64,000 nt of DNA from Coprenecus sp902388455 (GTDB lineage: Bacteria > Bacteroidota > Bacteroidia > Bacteroidales > UBA932): NCBI GenBank assembly GCA_963931615.1, contig OZ007032.1, positions 1,116,001 to 1,180,000 on the forward strand. The letters are read 5' to 3'. Below the pieces are notes generated by a model. The model had not been told where the DNA came from, did no database searches, and saw only the letters and a list, made by a program, of their open reading frames with translations. A program made the position numbers and the translations under genes. Positions within the stretch are counted from its first letter, which is position 1. Every line of letters starts with the position of its first letter. This document shows positions 9,317 through 18,436 of the stretch, one piece after another.

Positions 9317-9701
9317 GGCAAACTCGCCCACATACGGATAGATTTCGGAGAAATAATGCAAGCTGTTGGAAATGAAAGGTGATGTGCGGTTGTATACCAT
9401 ATCCGTCATTGGGGCATATCTGCCATTTTTTGAGGAGTTAAGAAAACAAATCGCTACCTATCCGTTGCCTTTTTCGGGTTGGAAAAACTGCGCAAGACGG
9501 ACTACCGATTCCTCTGCCATATCACCGTAAAGAACGCTGTTCCTGCATATTTTGCGTTAGCGAAGATAGCCATTTTTTCGCAAAGCAGAAAAAATACGGG
9601 TCAGTTCTTCTGCGCAGGGGACTTGTTTCCATATTCTGCCATATTCGTCATGCCTTTCATTTGGCCTTTATCCGGTAATTTTGCAACGAAAGGAAAAGGT
9701 T
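9317..9701. other. Chromosome/ICE junction region
   Basis: This is a spacer of about 385 bases between the btuB promoter and the first integrase. The left end of the mobile element probably falls here, because host B12 genes lie to the left and integrases to the right. I cannot fix the exact attachment core without the other junction. The open frame at 9479-9680 has no protein character and reads out of the integrase start region. Confidence 0.45.
9675..9684 (+). promoter_or_regulatory. GTAnnTTTGC motif: integrase -7 box and/or CTnDOT-type attachment core
   Basis: The sequence GTAATTTTGC matches the GTAnnTTTGC pattern known from CTnDOT-family crossover regions. It also contains TAATTTTG, a fit to the TAnnTTTG -7 promoter box. 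It lies 18 bases before the integrase ATG, next to an AAAGGAAAAGG ribosome-site-like run. Which role applies cannot be decided from one junction. Confidence 0.35.
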
Positions 9702-10925
9702 ATGAATCAGACAAATGTAAAGGTTTCGTTCTACCTGAAAAAGAACGAGGAGGATGCCGACGGGAACTGCCCTGTGATGGCAAAGTTGAACATAGGGAAA
9801 TACTCGGAGTCGGCTTTCAGCATGAAGCTGAGGGTGCCGCAGAAGATGTGGGTGGCAGGCCGGGCTACGGGCAAGAGCGTGGCGGCAAAGGAAATCAACA
9901 GCCGACTGGATGAGATACGGGCAAGAGCGCTCGGCATTTATACTGAGTTGTCAGCTGTAAGAGACGGGGTAAGTGCGGAGGAGGTGAAGCACAGGCTTCT
10001 CGGCATGGCTTCCGAACAAGAGACGCTGCTGGGGTATTTCAGAAAATTCATCGGCAATTTCGAGAAACGGGTGGGCATAAACCGAGCTGCAAAAAGTCTC
10101 GGAGGGTACAGAAACGCATATGACCATGTGGAGAGATTCATCCGCTCTCAGTACAAAGTGTCGGATGTCCCGTTTACGACGCTGGACCTTTCATTCATTG
10201 AAAAGTACGACCTGCACCTCCGTACCGAATGCCGTCTTGCGCCAGGAACTGTCATCAACCTTACCATACGATTGAAAACCGTAGTCGGCGAGGCCATCGC
10301 CGACGGCATCATCACCTCCTATCCGTTCTTCGGCTATGAACCGGTACATCCGAAACAGGAGCAGAAATATCTCACGGACGAGGAACTTCACAGGATTATG
10401 TCCACACCGCTTCACAGTCCATCCCTGTATCTTGTGAGAGATATGTTCCTGTTCTCCTGCTACACCGGTATTCCATACGGAGACATGAGGCTGCTTACGG
10501 CAGCCAACCTCTCAAAGACCTCGGACGGGGCATGGCGGATAAAAGGTGTCAGGGGAAAGACAGGGATGGAGTTCGAGATACCGTTGCTGGAGCTGCCGTT
10601 GCGGATTATCCGGAAATACCGCGATACTGCACCTGAAGGCAGGCTGTTGCCGATGTACGCCAACAGTACGATGAACCTGTATCTTAAACGCATAGCACAT
10701 ATCTGCGGGATAAACCGCAAGCTCGTCTTCCATTCAGGACGTCACACCTACGCCACGGAAATCACCCTGTCTCACGGGATCCCGCTTGAAACGGTAAGCA
10801 GGATGCTCGGCCACAGCCGGATAGAGACCACACAGATTTATGCCAAAGTGACGGATGACAAGATAGATTCGGACACGAATTCATTGAATGAAAGAATAGC
10901 GGAACGTTTCTCCGTAGTAATATGA
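9702..10925 (+). CDS. Tyrosine recombinase/integrase 1 (phage_int_SAM_5 type)
   Basis: This roughly 407-residue integrase has an N-terminal arm-binding/SAM-like region and a C-terminal catalytic domain. Catalytic-box pieces are HSGRHTYATEIT (HxxR) and LGHSRIETTQIYAKV (His plus nucleophilic Tyr). The first catalytic Arg is not in the usual place: the segment reads CYTGIPYGDM, as in IntDOT-type enzymes that lack that Arg. I chose the ATG at 9702 over the upstream TTG because of the AAGG-rich site before it. It is followed 18 bases later by a second integrase, and both would catalyse integration and excision of the element. Confidence 0.9.
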   Translation: MNQTNVKVSFYLKKNEEDADGNCPVMAKLNIGKYSESAFSMKLRVPQKMWVAGRATGKSVAAKEINSRLDEIRARALGIYTELSAVRDGVSAEEVKHRLLGMASEQETLLGYFRKFIGNFEKRVGINRAAKSLGGYRNAYDHVERFIRSQYKVSDVPFTTLDLSFIEKYDLHLRTECRLAPGTVINLTIRLKTVVGEAIADGIITSYPFFGYEPVHPKQEQKYLTDEELHRIMSTPLHSPSLYLVRDMFLFSCYTGIPYGDMRLLTAANLSKTSDGAWRIKGVRGKTGMEFEIPLLELPLRIIRKYRDTAPEGRLLPMYANSTMNLYLKRIAHICGINRKLVFHSGRHTYATEITLSHGIPLETVSRMLGHSRIETTQIYAKVTDDKIDSDTNSLNERIAERFSVVI

Positions 10926-10943
10926 TAATCTCATAATGAATCC

Positions 10944-12248
10944 ATGAAAATGAAAAAGAATACAGACAATAATAATAAAAAACACCGCAGCACTTTCGCG
11001 GTACTGTTCTATATCAACCGTACAAAGGTGCGTAAAGACGGGATGTGCCAGTTGTTGTGCAAGGTAAGTATTGATGCCGAATGGGAACAGATCGGCACGA
11101 AAGTATCGGTCAATCCGGCTGTCTGGAATCCTGAAAAAGGACGTGCCGACGGCCGTAGCGCGAACGCCGTAACAGTGAACCGGGCCATAGACGACCTTAC
11201 GGCTGAAATAGAGGGACATTACAGACGGATAAAGGACAGTCTTGGTTTTATCACGGCGGAACTGATAAAGAATGCCGTGAAAGGCATAGGACAGAAACCG
11301 CTTACCCTGCTTGCCCTTTTTCGGGAACACAACGAGGAATACAGGAAACGGATAGGTGTTGACCGTATCAAGGAGACCTATGATTCCTATATGCGGTCGT
11401 ACAAGCACCTGTCCGCCTTCGTGCACGAGAAAAAAGGCGTGGAGGATGTTACGCTGCGCAGCCTCGACCGTGTGTTCTATGATGACTTCGAGGTGTTTTT
11501 GCGCACGGACTGCAACATGAGTCCCAAGACGGTACATGAGCATCTTTACCGTTTGAAAAAAATGACCATGCGTGCCGTAAGCCAGGGAACGCTCCGCCGG
11601 GATCCCTATTGCCGTCTGCACCCGGAACTGCCGCGTCGCAAAAGCCGCCATATGAGACTGGAGAATCTGAAGAGGCTGATGGAAACCCCGGTGGAGAAAC
11701 CACAACTGCAATTTGTTCGGGACATGTTCCTCTTTTCCACTTTTACGGGGTTGGCCTATGCCGACTTGAAGAGATTGAGGACGGACGACATCACGCAGGC
11801 AGAGGACGGCACATGGTGGATACACATCCGCAGACAGAAGACGGATACCCTGTCCTCCGTCCGGCTGCTGGATATCCCATTGAGAATTATTGAGAAATAC
11901 AGGGACCAAAGACAGGGAGACAGGGTATTCAATCTCTACTGCCGTGGATATTTTATCATGTTGGTCCGGGAACTGGGAAAAGAATACGGTTTCCCGCTGA
12001 CTTTCCATCAGGCAAGACATAATTTCGGTACCCATATCACGCTCTCATTGGGCGTCCCTATCGAGACGGTTGCCCGGATGATGGGGCATATGCGCATCGA
12101 GACCACACAGCTTTATGCGAAAGTTACTGACAAGAAGGTTGAGGAGGACATGAAAAAGCTGAAGGACTCTCCCGTCAACCGTGGGACTTTCCTTTATGAG
12201 GAGGAACTTGATGGGAAAAAACGACGGCAACAGCACCGTATAGGATGA
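10944..12248 (+). CDS. Tyrosine recombinase/integrase 2
   Basis: This 434-residue recombinase is paralogous to the first. It has an Arm-DNA-binding N terminus (FAVLFYINRTKVRKDG), a core-binding region and a catalytic domain with FTGLAYADLKRL, HQARHNFGTHIT and MMGHMRIETTQLYAKV. As in its neighbour, the Arg I position is replaced (TGLAYAD). Tandem, clearly diverged integrases are common at the ends of Bacteroidetes conjugative elements, but the division of labour is not known here. It ends at a hairpin shared with the convergent HTH operon. Confidence 0.9.
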   Translation: MKMKKNTDNNNKKHRSTFAVLFYINRTKVRKDGMCQLLCKVSIDAEWEQIGTKVSVNPAVWNPEKGRADGRSANAVTVNRAIDDLTAEIEGHYRRIKDSLGFITAELIKNAVKGIGQKPLTLLALFREHNEEYRKRIGVDRIKETYDSYMRSYKHLSAFVHEKKGVEDVTLRSLDRVFYDDFEVFLRTDCNMSPKTVHEHLYRLKKMTMRAVSQGTLRRDPYCRLHPELPRRKSRHMRLENLKRLMETPVEKPQLQFVRDMFLFSTFTGLAYADLKRLRTDDITQAEDGTWWIHIRRQKTDTLSSVRLLDIPLRIIEKYRDQRQGDRVFNLYCRGYFIMLVRELGKEYGFPLTFHQARHNFGTHITLSLGVPIETVARMMGHMRIETTQLYAKVTDKKVEEDMKKLKDSPVNRGTFLYEEELDGKKRRQQHRIG

Positions 12249-12254
12249 ACGGCA

Positions 12255-12293
12255 AAAATGGAGAAATGGCATTACATGCGGTTTCTCCATTTT
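12255..12293. terminator. Bidirectional hairpin terminator between convergent operons
   Basis: An inverted repeat AAAATGGAGAAA ... TTTCTCCATTTT ends in T runs on both strands. It lies between the stop of integrase 2 and the stop of the first HTH gene, so it probably terminates transcription from both sides. Confidence 0.7.
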
Positions 12294-12299
12294 ATCATT

Positions 12300-12611
12300 T
12301 TACACCCACCTCTGTTCTTCCCGGCATCTCTTGTAGGCATCCTCCAGCATCTTCTGTATGTCGGATTCCTTGTAGAGCACCTTTCCTTGAAGGAGGTAAT
12401 AAGGGATGACACCGAGCGTGCGGTACTCCTGCAGGGTCCGACGGCTTATCCGGAGTATGCCGGACAGTTCCTCGTCCGTCAGGAAATGTTCTCCCTTGAA
12501 CATCGGCTTGGGAGTCTTTTCCATATCGGACAACATTCTTTCCAAATTCTCCAGTCCCTGGAAAAGGACTTCAACGTGAGGGTCTTTCTTCTCTATAAAA
12601 TGGTAACTCAT
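12300..12611 (-). CDS. Excisionase-like helix-turn-helix protein (HTH_17)
   Basis: This 103-residue protein contains the MerR/HTH_17-type segment LTDEELSGILRISRRTLQEYRTLGVIPYYLLQGKVLYKE seen in shorter pieces: ISRRTLQEYR for the recognition helix and GKVLYKESDI for the wing. Small proteins of this type (Xis2c, Xis2d, Orf3) sit beside IntDOT in CTnDOT elements and direct excision. It is last of three similar genes and overlaps its upstream neighbour by 4 bases. Confidence 0.8.
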   Translation of the reverse strand: MSYHFIEKKDPHVEVLFQGLENLERMLSDMEKTPKPMFKGEHFLTDEELSGILRISRRTLQEYRTLGVIPYYLLQGKVLYKESDIQKMLEDAYKRCREEQRWV

Positions 12612-12901
12612 GGTTTTCTCTTTAAGGGGTGATAATTCGATTCCAACAGCTTATGCACGTCTTCAGGCTTATAGAACATCTTATGCTTGATGCGTGTGAA
12701 AGGCAGAAGCCCCTTGTCGCGGTAAACTTGCAATGTTTTCTTCGATATGTGGAGCACGTCACAGACATCCTGGTTATCCATCCAGTTCTTCAAACCTGTG
12801 TCCTCTCCCGAGCGGCATAGCCTGGCCATCCGTTCTTCAAGTTCGCAGAAACGTATCCGGAACTCGTCAAAAGTCTTTTTGTCTATACATATTATTTCCA
12901 T
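12608..12901 (-). CDS. Excisionase-like helix-turn-helix protein (HTH_17)
   Basis: This 97-residue protein has an HTH_17 core: NQDVCDVLHISKKTLQVYRD and then HKMFYKPEDVHKLLE. An N-terminal coiled region (FRIRFCELEERMARL) probably mediates dimerisation. It is the middle member of the three-gene HTH set, which is likely the excision-control operon. Its start lies 13 bases after the stop of the upstream HTH gene. Confidence 0.8.
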   Translation of the reverse strand: MEIICIDKKTFDEFRIRFCELEERMARLCRSGEDTGLKNWMDNQDVCDVLHISKKTLQVYRDKGLLPFTRIKHKMFYKPEDVHKLLESNYHPLKRKP

Positions 12902-12914
12902 ACTTCTTGTCTGA

Positions 12915-13238
12915 TTAAGATTGAATACCCAATTCCTTTTTGATTCTTGCGGGCAGTACTTTCCCTTTCCTGTTCAGGAACTCCTGAACTTCGGAAGCCT
13001 TGTAATAGGTGCGCCCGTCAATCATGTAATAGGTCACGAGCTTCTTCTGGCGGTAACGCGCGAGGGTGCGCTTGGTCACTCCGAGCAGCTCGCACATGTC
13101 CTGGTTGTCGAGCAGCTTGTCGCCTTCAAGGGCGGCCGTCTGCCGGTTCATGCGGCTCAACCTGTCCTCGATCCTGTCGAAGCGTTCCATAATCTGTTGG
13201 AGCATCATCTGGAATGTTTCCCGGTCTGTCTGTATCAT
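12915..13238 (-). CDS. Helix-turn-helix protein (HTH_17), first of the excision-type operon
   Basis: This 107-residue protein has an N-terminal coiled coil (MMLQQIMERFDRIEDRLSRM) followed by the HTH segment DNQDMCELLGVTKRTLARYR and the wing GRTYYKASEV. It is paralogous to the two genes downstream. In the CTnDOT model such proteins are induced through RteA/RteB/RteC and drive excision. No RteC-like gene is obvious in this window. Confidence 0.8.
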   Translation of the reverse strand: MIQTDRETFQMMLQQIMERFDRIEDRLSRMNRQTAALEGDKLLDNQDMCELLGVTKRTLARYRQKKLVTYYMIDGRTYYKASEVQEFLNRKGKVLPARIKKELGIQS

Positions 13239-13378
13239 ACTGAATTCTGTTTTTAGTGCGTGAATACTTTATTTCCGCACTGTTGCGCAACAGGCTTCAG
13301 TATAATAAAGGCCAAATCATAGACCAACACGGCAGATTATCCTTCCACAAACAGATAAAATATTGAAAACCATAGAAA

Positions 13379-13409
13379 TAAAAAATCAGCCTCCGTTTCG
13401 GAAGGCTGA
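13379..13409 (-). terminator. Rho-independent terminator
   Basis: On the minus strand a stem TCAGCCTTCC ... GGAGGCTGA is followed by TTTTTTATTT. It sits about 35 bases after the stop of the 13444-13860 gene and separates it from the HTH operon, which must then have its own promoter in 13239-13378. Confidence 0.85.
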
Positions 13410-13443
13410 CGGGCATATTGCAAATGCAATCTTCTGCAACGGT

Positions 13444-13860
13444 CTATTGCAACATCCTGCAATAATTCAGGCGACATACACCGTTCCGGAAGGTCCTGGA
13501 CTTGACAAGCCGCCAATTGCCTGACGGGAGGTGAGCGGAAACGGACATACGGGAAGTGCCGGCGGAAGGGAAAAGGAAGATGACCAGCTCGTCAATGAGA
13601 CGGTATATCGACAGCCCTCTCAAGAGTTCCACGCTTTCCTCATCGCATATTTCCGCAAGGAATACGGTGGAAGGTCCGGAGGTGTCTTTCTCGCAGATAA
13701 GATCGATAAGCGGATAACCGGGGAACAGGCGTCTTGAGCAGCGCTCCCGCCAGTACGGGAAGCCGTTTCTGTCTGATTTTACCCATTTCAGCAACGGTTC
13801 GCCTTCCGGTGGGACGGCCCCGTCAAATGTCATTGCTATCACTGCCTGTAACTTTGCCAT
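13444..13860 (-). CDS. Hypothetical ICE protein, unrecognised
   Basis: This 138-residue protein has no motif I recognise. It has mixed alpha/beta character, several aromatic residues and no signal peptide or membrane segment. Its position between the excision-type operon and rteB, with its own terminator, suggests an element regulatory or maintenance gene. It is too short and too different to be RteC. Confidence 0.55.
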   Translation of the reverse strand: MAKLQAVIAMTFDGAVPPEGEPLLKWVKSDRNGFPYWRERCSRRLFPGYPLIDLICEKDTSGPSTVFLAEICDEESVELLRGLSIYRLIDELVIFLFPSAGTSRMSVSAHLPSGNWRLVKSRTFRNGVCRLNYCRMLQ

Positions 13861-14217
13861 ACCCTTTGTTAACCCTCCTTAAAATTGAAGAAGCGTGAAA
13901 CCCACGCAGCTTCGGACGGAGGCTCTGACAAAGCCCAATACAGAAACATGCATGGGCTCACGCTATAAGGCATAGCATAAGCCTCACGCAATAGTCTCTG
14001 TATTTTCGAATTTGTCAGATTCCCGTCCGAGACGTCTTGCGACTTATGTATGATAACCGGCAGGACTCCGGTCCTTGCCGTCATCGGTTCAGTATGTTGC
14101 GGCCGGAACTTATGCGGCGCACAGTTTTCCGGCCTTTGTGCAAAAGTAGGCATTTTCTTCCATTCTGTAATGCCTCCTGCTCCTATATCCTGCGGCCGGC
14201 AGTGAAAAATATGCAGT
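13861..14217. other. Intergenic region between rteB and the hypothetical gene
   Basis: This spacer of about 357 bases presumably holds the promoter of the minus-strand 13444-13860 gene and the end of the rteA-rteB transcript. Open frames on both strands (13869-14228, 14037-14375) show no protein character. No clear hairpin or repeat was found. Confidence 0.4.
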
Positions 14218-15531
14218 TCATTTGTCAAGCAGGCCGTATTTCTTCATTTTCCGGTACAGGGTGGACGGGTCAATATGCAGCATCTCCGCCGTCTTCCTGC
14301 GGTGTCCCCCGCTTGCCTTCAACGCCTTCAGTATGGACAGTTTCTCTCCCGCTTCCGTTTCCGGGAACAGGTTGATTTCCCTGTCCGTGTCATCCGTCCG
14401 GATATTCAGTTCCGCCGCTTCAATCACCGGTTGCCGCGCCATCAGCACCGCCCTCTTGACCTTGTTCAGCAATTCGCGCACGTTTCCCGGCCACCGGTAG
14501 GACAGCATCAGCCGCGAGGCTTCAGGAGTGAACCCTTCCGTCTGTTTCTTGAGTTCTTTGGAAAATTTCTCCCTGAAATGCTCCGCAAGTGGAAGGATGT
14601 CTTCCGGACATTCATGCAGCGACGGCATGACTATCTCAAACTCGCACAGCCTGTGGTACAGGTCTTCACGGAAACGCTTTTCCCTGATGGCCAACTGCAG
14701 ATCCTCGTTCGTGGCGGCTACTATACGCACGTCGGCCTTCCTTTCCCTGCTGCTGCCGATGGGGAGATAGGTTCCTTCCTGAAGAACACGCAGCAGCATG
14801 GCCTGCACTTCCGGGGGCAGCGTGCCTATCTCGTCCAGGAACAACGTGCCGCCCTTGGCAAGGTCGAAATAGCCCTCCTTGTTGCCGTCCGCACCGGTGA
14901 AAGTTCCTTTCACATGTCCGAAAAAGAGGGTCGGTGCCAGTTCCTTGGGAATGACGGCGCAGTTGACGGCCACCAACGGTTTTTCGCGGCGGTCGCTGGA
15001 GTAATGGATGCGTTGGGCGACGGATTCCTTCCCGGCCCCGTTCGGCCCGAGGATAAGCACGGTTATATCGAACGGGGCGACAGTCCGTGCAAGGTTCTCC
15101 ACCTCAAGCATCTTCGGGCTGTTCCTGTGGAAGAGGTCTTTGTCTTTGCCATAGACCAGGGCATTGGGACGCAGTATGTCCTTAATCAGCTCAAGAAGCT
15201 CTTCCATCTGCACGGGCTTCGCCAGATAATCCTTTGCACCGAGCTTGATAGCCTTCACCGCGTCAGGCACGGAGGCATAGCCGGTCATGACGATGAACGG
15301 TATGTCGAGCCTTTCACCGTTCATCCATTCAAGCAGGGATATGCCATCGCCTGCCGGGAGACGGACATCGGCGAGAACAAGGTCAAAGTGCTCTTTTCTG
15401 AGCAGCTTTCTTGCTCCCGGCTCGTCTGTCGTGATTGATATCTCATATCCGTATTTCTCAAATCTCCTCCGCTGCTGTTCCGCCAGCATGATGTTGTCCT
15501 CTACTATCAGTATCCGTGTCTTATGGTTCAT
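14218..15531 (-). CDS. rteB: Sigma-54-type response regulator RteB
   Basis: This 437-residue response regulator has three parts. The receiver carries the phospho-acceptor Asp in DLVLADVRLP and the conserved Lys in DYLAKPVQ. An AAA+ sigma-54 activator domain has a Walker A of LGPNGAGKES, a GTFTGAD loop and the Walker B GTLFLDEIG. A C-terminal Fis-type HTH reads GGHRRKTAEMLHIDPSTLYRKMKKYG. The sigma-54 loop is GTFTGA rather than the usual GAFTGA. I chose the ATG at 15531, where the receiver begins. In CTnDOT, RteB activates the excision and transfer cascade. Confidence 0.9.
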   Translation of the reverse strand: MNHKTRILIVEDNIMLAEQQRRRFEKYGYEISITTDEPGARKLLRKEHFDLVLADVRLPAGDGISLLEWMNGERLDIPFIVMTGYASVPDAVKAIKLGAKDYLAKPVQMEELLELIKDILRPNALVYGKDKDLFHRNSPKMLEVENLARTVAPFDITVLILGPNGAGKESVAQRIHYSSDRREKPLVAVNCAVIPKELAPTLFFGHVKGTFTGADGNKEGYFDLAKGGTLFLDEIGTLPPEVQAMLLRVLQEGTYLPIGSSRERKADVRIVAATNEDLQLAIREKRFREDLYHRLCEFEIVMPSLHECPEDILPLAEHFREKFSKELKKQTEGFTPEASRLMLSYRWPGNVRELLNKVKRAVLMARQPVIEAAELNIRTDDTDREINLFPETEAGEKLSILKALKASGGHRRKTAEMLHIDPSTLYRKMKKYGLLDK

Positions 15532-15574
15532 TTTTATTTCGTTATAATTATGGTTATGGGAATAGCCAGGCGGC

Positions 15575-17884
15575 CTATCGTCTTCCGAGCATTCTTCCCG
15601 CCTCTGCTGCCAGACCGTGAAGTCTGTCGATGACGGCTTCCGTATGTCTTCGTATGTCCGCCTCATTGGCTTCGTCATCGTGCAGCACTGCACTGTATTC
15701 CTCAAGTTCATTGGCTATGGAGAGCTGCTCCCAGACCGGATACATGCGGTGCAGGGTCTCCTTCATCCGTTCAATATCCATATCTATGTGCTGCAGTGCT
15801 TCTTGGAGATCTGCTTTGTTGCGGTTTGACTCTTCTATGAACGCCTCCAGCATCCGCTCCCTGTCAGCGGTTTCCGGGAACAGGGCATCGAAGTCGGCAT
15901 TGCGCTCCTCCTGTTCCGGTTTGGAACTGATGACCGATGATATGAAATGCAGCAGTTCATGCGTTGAGAAAGGCTTGCGGATGCAGCCTGAGAAACCGGC
16001 CTCGGCATATCCGTTTCCATCACCGTCGCTGCGGGCGGTCATGGCCGCAACGGGTATGGTTCGGGAATCTCCTATGTTGGAGTGCCGCAGGAGCCGCAGC
16101 AGGTCGAAGCCGCTTGTCCCCCTCATCTGTATGTCCGCAAGAATCAGGTCGTATCTCTCCAGGCGCATGGCGCTGACCACCTCCCTGGCATTGACGCATG
16201 TGCGGCATGAGACGCCGCTGCGCTCCAGCATCTCGCCGACAATGCGCAACTGGACGGGGCTGTCATCAACGACAAGAACCCGTCTCGGCAGGCGCAGGCT
16301 TCCCGATACCGGACAGGTTTCTTGTCCTGCCTGCTCCGTGCTCTCCGGCAGGGGGACGCTCACCTTGAACACGCTGCCCTCACCGATTCGGCTCGACACG
16401 GAGATCTCTCCTCCGAGCAGGGCTACAAGTCCCCTGGTTATTGAAAGCCCCAGCCCGAATCCATCGGCGTCCATCTCCGGTGCGGCCCGCTCGAACGGAC
16501 GGAATATCCGTCCTGCCGTCTCCTCGTCCATGCCGATGCCGGTGTCCTCGATGCTGACCTCCAGTCTGCCGTCAGTGTAGGAAGCGAGAAAACGCACTGC
16601 TCCGGCATTCGTGAACTTGACTGCGTTGTCGAGCAGATTGCCGATGACCTGCTCCACGCGGTCGGCATCGCCCGACACCGTGACATTGGCGTTCTTTATG
16701 TCCTTGATGAAAAGCAATCCCTTGTCATTTGCAGTCTTGGTATATTCCTCCGCGATACATTCCAGGAACGGCCTGAGATGAAACGGTACATTGTTAAGTA
16801 TCTCCTTCGCCTCGTTCAGACGGGACAGGTCAAGCAGGCTGTTGGCGAGCCTTGCTATGTGACGGGAGGAATCGATGATGTTTCCGAGGTAGGCGTTGCG
16901 CCGTTTCCTGTCCCTGGTGTCCAGCGCCAGTTCCGCGCTGCCGCTGATGGCGTTCAGAGGACCGCGTATGTCATGCGAGAGGGTCACTATGATTTTCTTG
17001 CGCATGTCGGACAGATTCCGGTTCTGGGACAGTGCCTCCTCCAGGCTCTTCCTGTCGCGCTCCCTGCGGTGGAGGTCGCGTATGATAATAAGGTGTGAGG
17101 CGACAAGCAGCGCTATGGCCGCGACGACAAGTCCGGCAATAAGGCGGAAGGAGCGCATCCGCGCCTCGGCTATCTTCTGCTCCCGGTACTGGAAGGCGGT
17201 CTGAGCCTGCCCGTCCAGTATTGCTATGAACGAGTACAGTCTGGCGTTAAGCTCGCGGTTGTAGAATCGGAGGCTGTCGGTGTAGGTGTCAAGATCGCGG
17301 ATGCGCTTCTCCTGCAGGGATATGAGCCGCTCGTTCAGTGATTGCAGGGGTGCGGCGGGAACCGGAATTGTCACCGTGTCCTTCTTGCCGAACCATCCGG
17401 CGATGCCTTTCTTCTTCCGGATGACCGTTCTGGTACGGATGGCCTGCGAGGTCACTTTCGGCAACTGCTCCGCTATGAGGCTGTCGGCTATTTCCTGACG
17501 GTGGAATGCTTTCATGATGCGGTACAGGTGATGTTCTTTGTCGGAGAGCAGCATCCGCAGGGTGTCCATCTGTTCCGGCAGGACAAATCCGGTACAGTTC
17601 TGTTTCAGGTCTGCCAACAGGGTATCGACCGACATGCGTTTCTCGTGATACAGATGGTACTCCGTGGTGTCCCATGCCATGACCGACTCTCCGAGGGTTG
17701 CAAGCTCTGTGATGCGGCGGTGTACGGTGTTGATGTCCCGGCGGACAGACCGTATCTCCGTCCCCTCTTTCTCAATCTCCCTTATCCTCGCGAGGTCGAA
17801 GACAAGGATGGCGGTCATGCTGCCGATGACCGCCACCAGGATGACGTAACCGAAAAGTATCTTTTTATGTAATGATATCGCCAT
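15575..17884 (-). CDS. rteA: Hybrid sensor histidine kinase RteA
   Basis: This membrane sensor is about 769 residues. A first transmembrane helix (FGYVILVAVIGSMTAILVF) and a large extracytoplasmic coiled sensor region lead to a second helix near residue 265 (GLVVAAIALLVASHLII). HisKA follows with the phospho-His in LSHDIRGPLNA, then HATPase (NLLDNAVKF, DTGIGM, GFGLGLSI). A receiver has VLVVDDS and DLILADIQM, and there is an Hpt-like helical tail. It lies 43 bases upstream of rteB, forming the usual two-component pair. I chose the start at 17884 over the extended frame to 17917. Confidence 0.9.
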   Translation of the reverse strand: MAISLHKKILFGYVILVAVIGSMTAILVFDLARIREIEKEGTEIRSVRRDINTVHRRITELATLGESVMAWDTTEYHLYHEKRMSVDTLLADLKQNCTGFVLPEQMDTLRMLLSDKEHHLYRIMKAFHRQEIADSLIAEQLPKVTSQAIRTRTVIRKKKGIAGWFGKKDTVTIPVPAAPLQSLNERLISLQEKRIRDLDTYTDSLRFYNRELNARLYSFIAILDGQAQTAFQYREQKIAEARMRSFRLIAGLVVAAIALLVASHLIIIRDLHRRERDRKSLEEALSQNRNLSDMRKKIIVTLSHDIRGPLNAISGSAELALDTRDRKRRNAYLGNIIDSSRHIARLANSLLDLSRLNEAKEILNNVPFHLRPFLECIAEEYTKTANDKGLLFIKDIKNANVTVSGDADRVEQVIGNLLDNAVKFTNAGAVRFLASYTDGRLEVSIEDTGIGMDEETAGRIFRPFERAAPEMDADGFGLGLSITRGLVALLGGEISVSSRIGEGSVFKVSVPLPESTEQAGQETCPVSGSLRLPRRVLVVDDSPVQLRIVGEMLERSGVSCRTCVNAREVVSAMRLERYDLILADIQMRGTSGFDLLRLLRHSNIGDSRTIPVAAMTARSDGDGNGYAEAGFSGCIRKPFSTHELLHFISSVISSKPEQEERNADFDALFPETADRERMLEAFIEESNRNKADLQEALQHIDMDIERMKETLHRMYPVWEQLSIANELEEYSAVLHDDEANEADIRRHTEAVIDRLHGLAAEAGRMLGRR

Positions 17885-17955
17885 TGGCTTGCGGTGTGTT
17901 CTTGTAGTCCGGGACATACCGCCTGCGGCGGGTGATGTTCAGTGCGGAGCGGCGG

Positions 17956-18436
17956 TCAGGCCTGCGGACCGCTCAGTATTGCCTCAAGTGCTGATGACAG
18001 CCTGAGGATGTCATCCTCCGTGTGGGTGGCCAGATGCTTATCCTTATCCTTGCGTCCTTGTCCCTGACGGCGGGGTAGCAGATTCCTATCGCGTATATCC
18101 CCATCTCCAGCAGCTGTGCGGAAAGGTCCTTCACCCGCTTGTTGTCCCGTATCCTTACCGGGAATATCAGAGACACTGACTAGCGGCAATGGTCTCCGCG
18201 TTTCTCGACATTCTGAGGTAGTCGTTGGGCACAAAGCTTACGACATCCCTGTATTCTCCCCTATAGGGTATCCGTACCGTCATCCGGCTGCCTGTGTTTG
18301 CCTTGGAATCGATGAAGTATTCGTTATGCCGGTATCCGTCCGTCTGGTCCACGAATTTCTGGAAACTGTCGGGCCGTTCCGCCATATTTTCATCGGTGGC
18401 CAGGCTTAAATCCCTCAAACTGAGCAATCTGTCCAT
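17956..18436 (-). pseudogene. Decayed PLP-dependent aminotransferase (AONS/KBL-like)
   Basis: The 5' part (18167-18436) encodes a typical amino-oxononanoate-synthase/glycine C-acetyltransferase N terminus, ending near VSFVPNDYLRMSRN. It then jumps straight to the C-terminal end of the fold (VKDLSAQLLEMGIYAIGICYP) in another frame. It needs a further shift near 18030 to finish with THTEDDILRLSSALEAI. Hence most of the middle is deleted and at least one more frameshift is present. Intact genes of this kind occur beside rteA in some Bacteroidetes elements. Confidence 0.75.

Noticed and set aside
10881..12035. 384-codon minus-strand open frame
   Set aside because: It is antisense to the second integrase, whose catalytic motifs are intact.
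14275..15438. 387-codon plus-strand open frame
   Set aside because: It is antisense to rteB and has low-complexity His/Arg/Leu composition with no family features.
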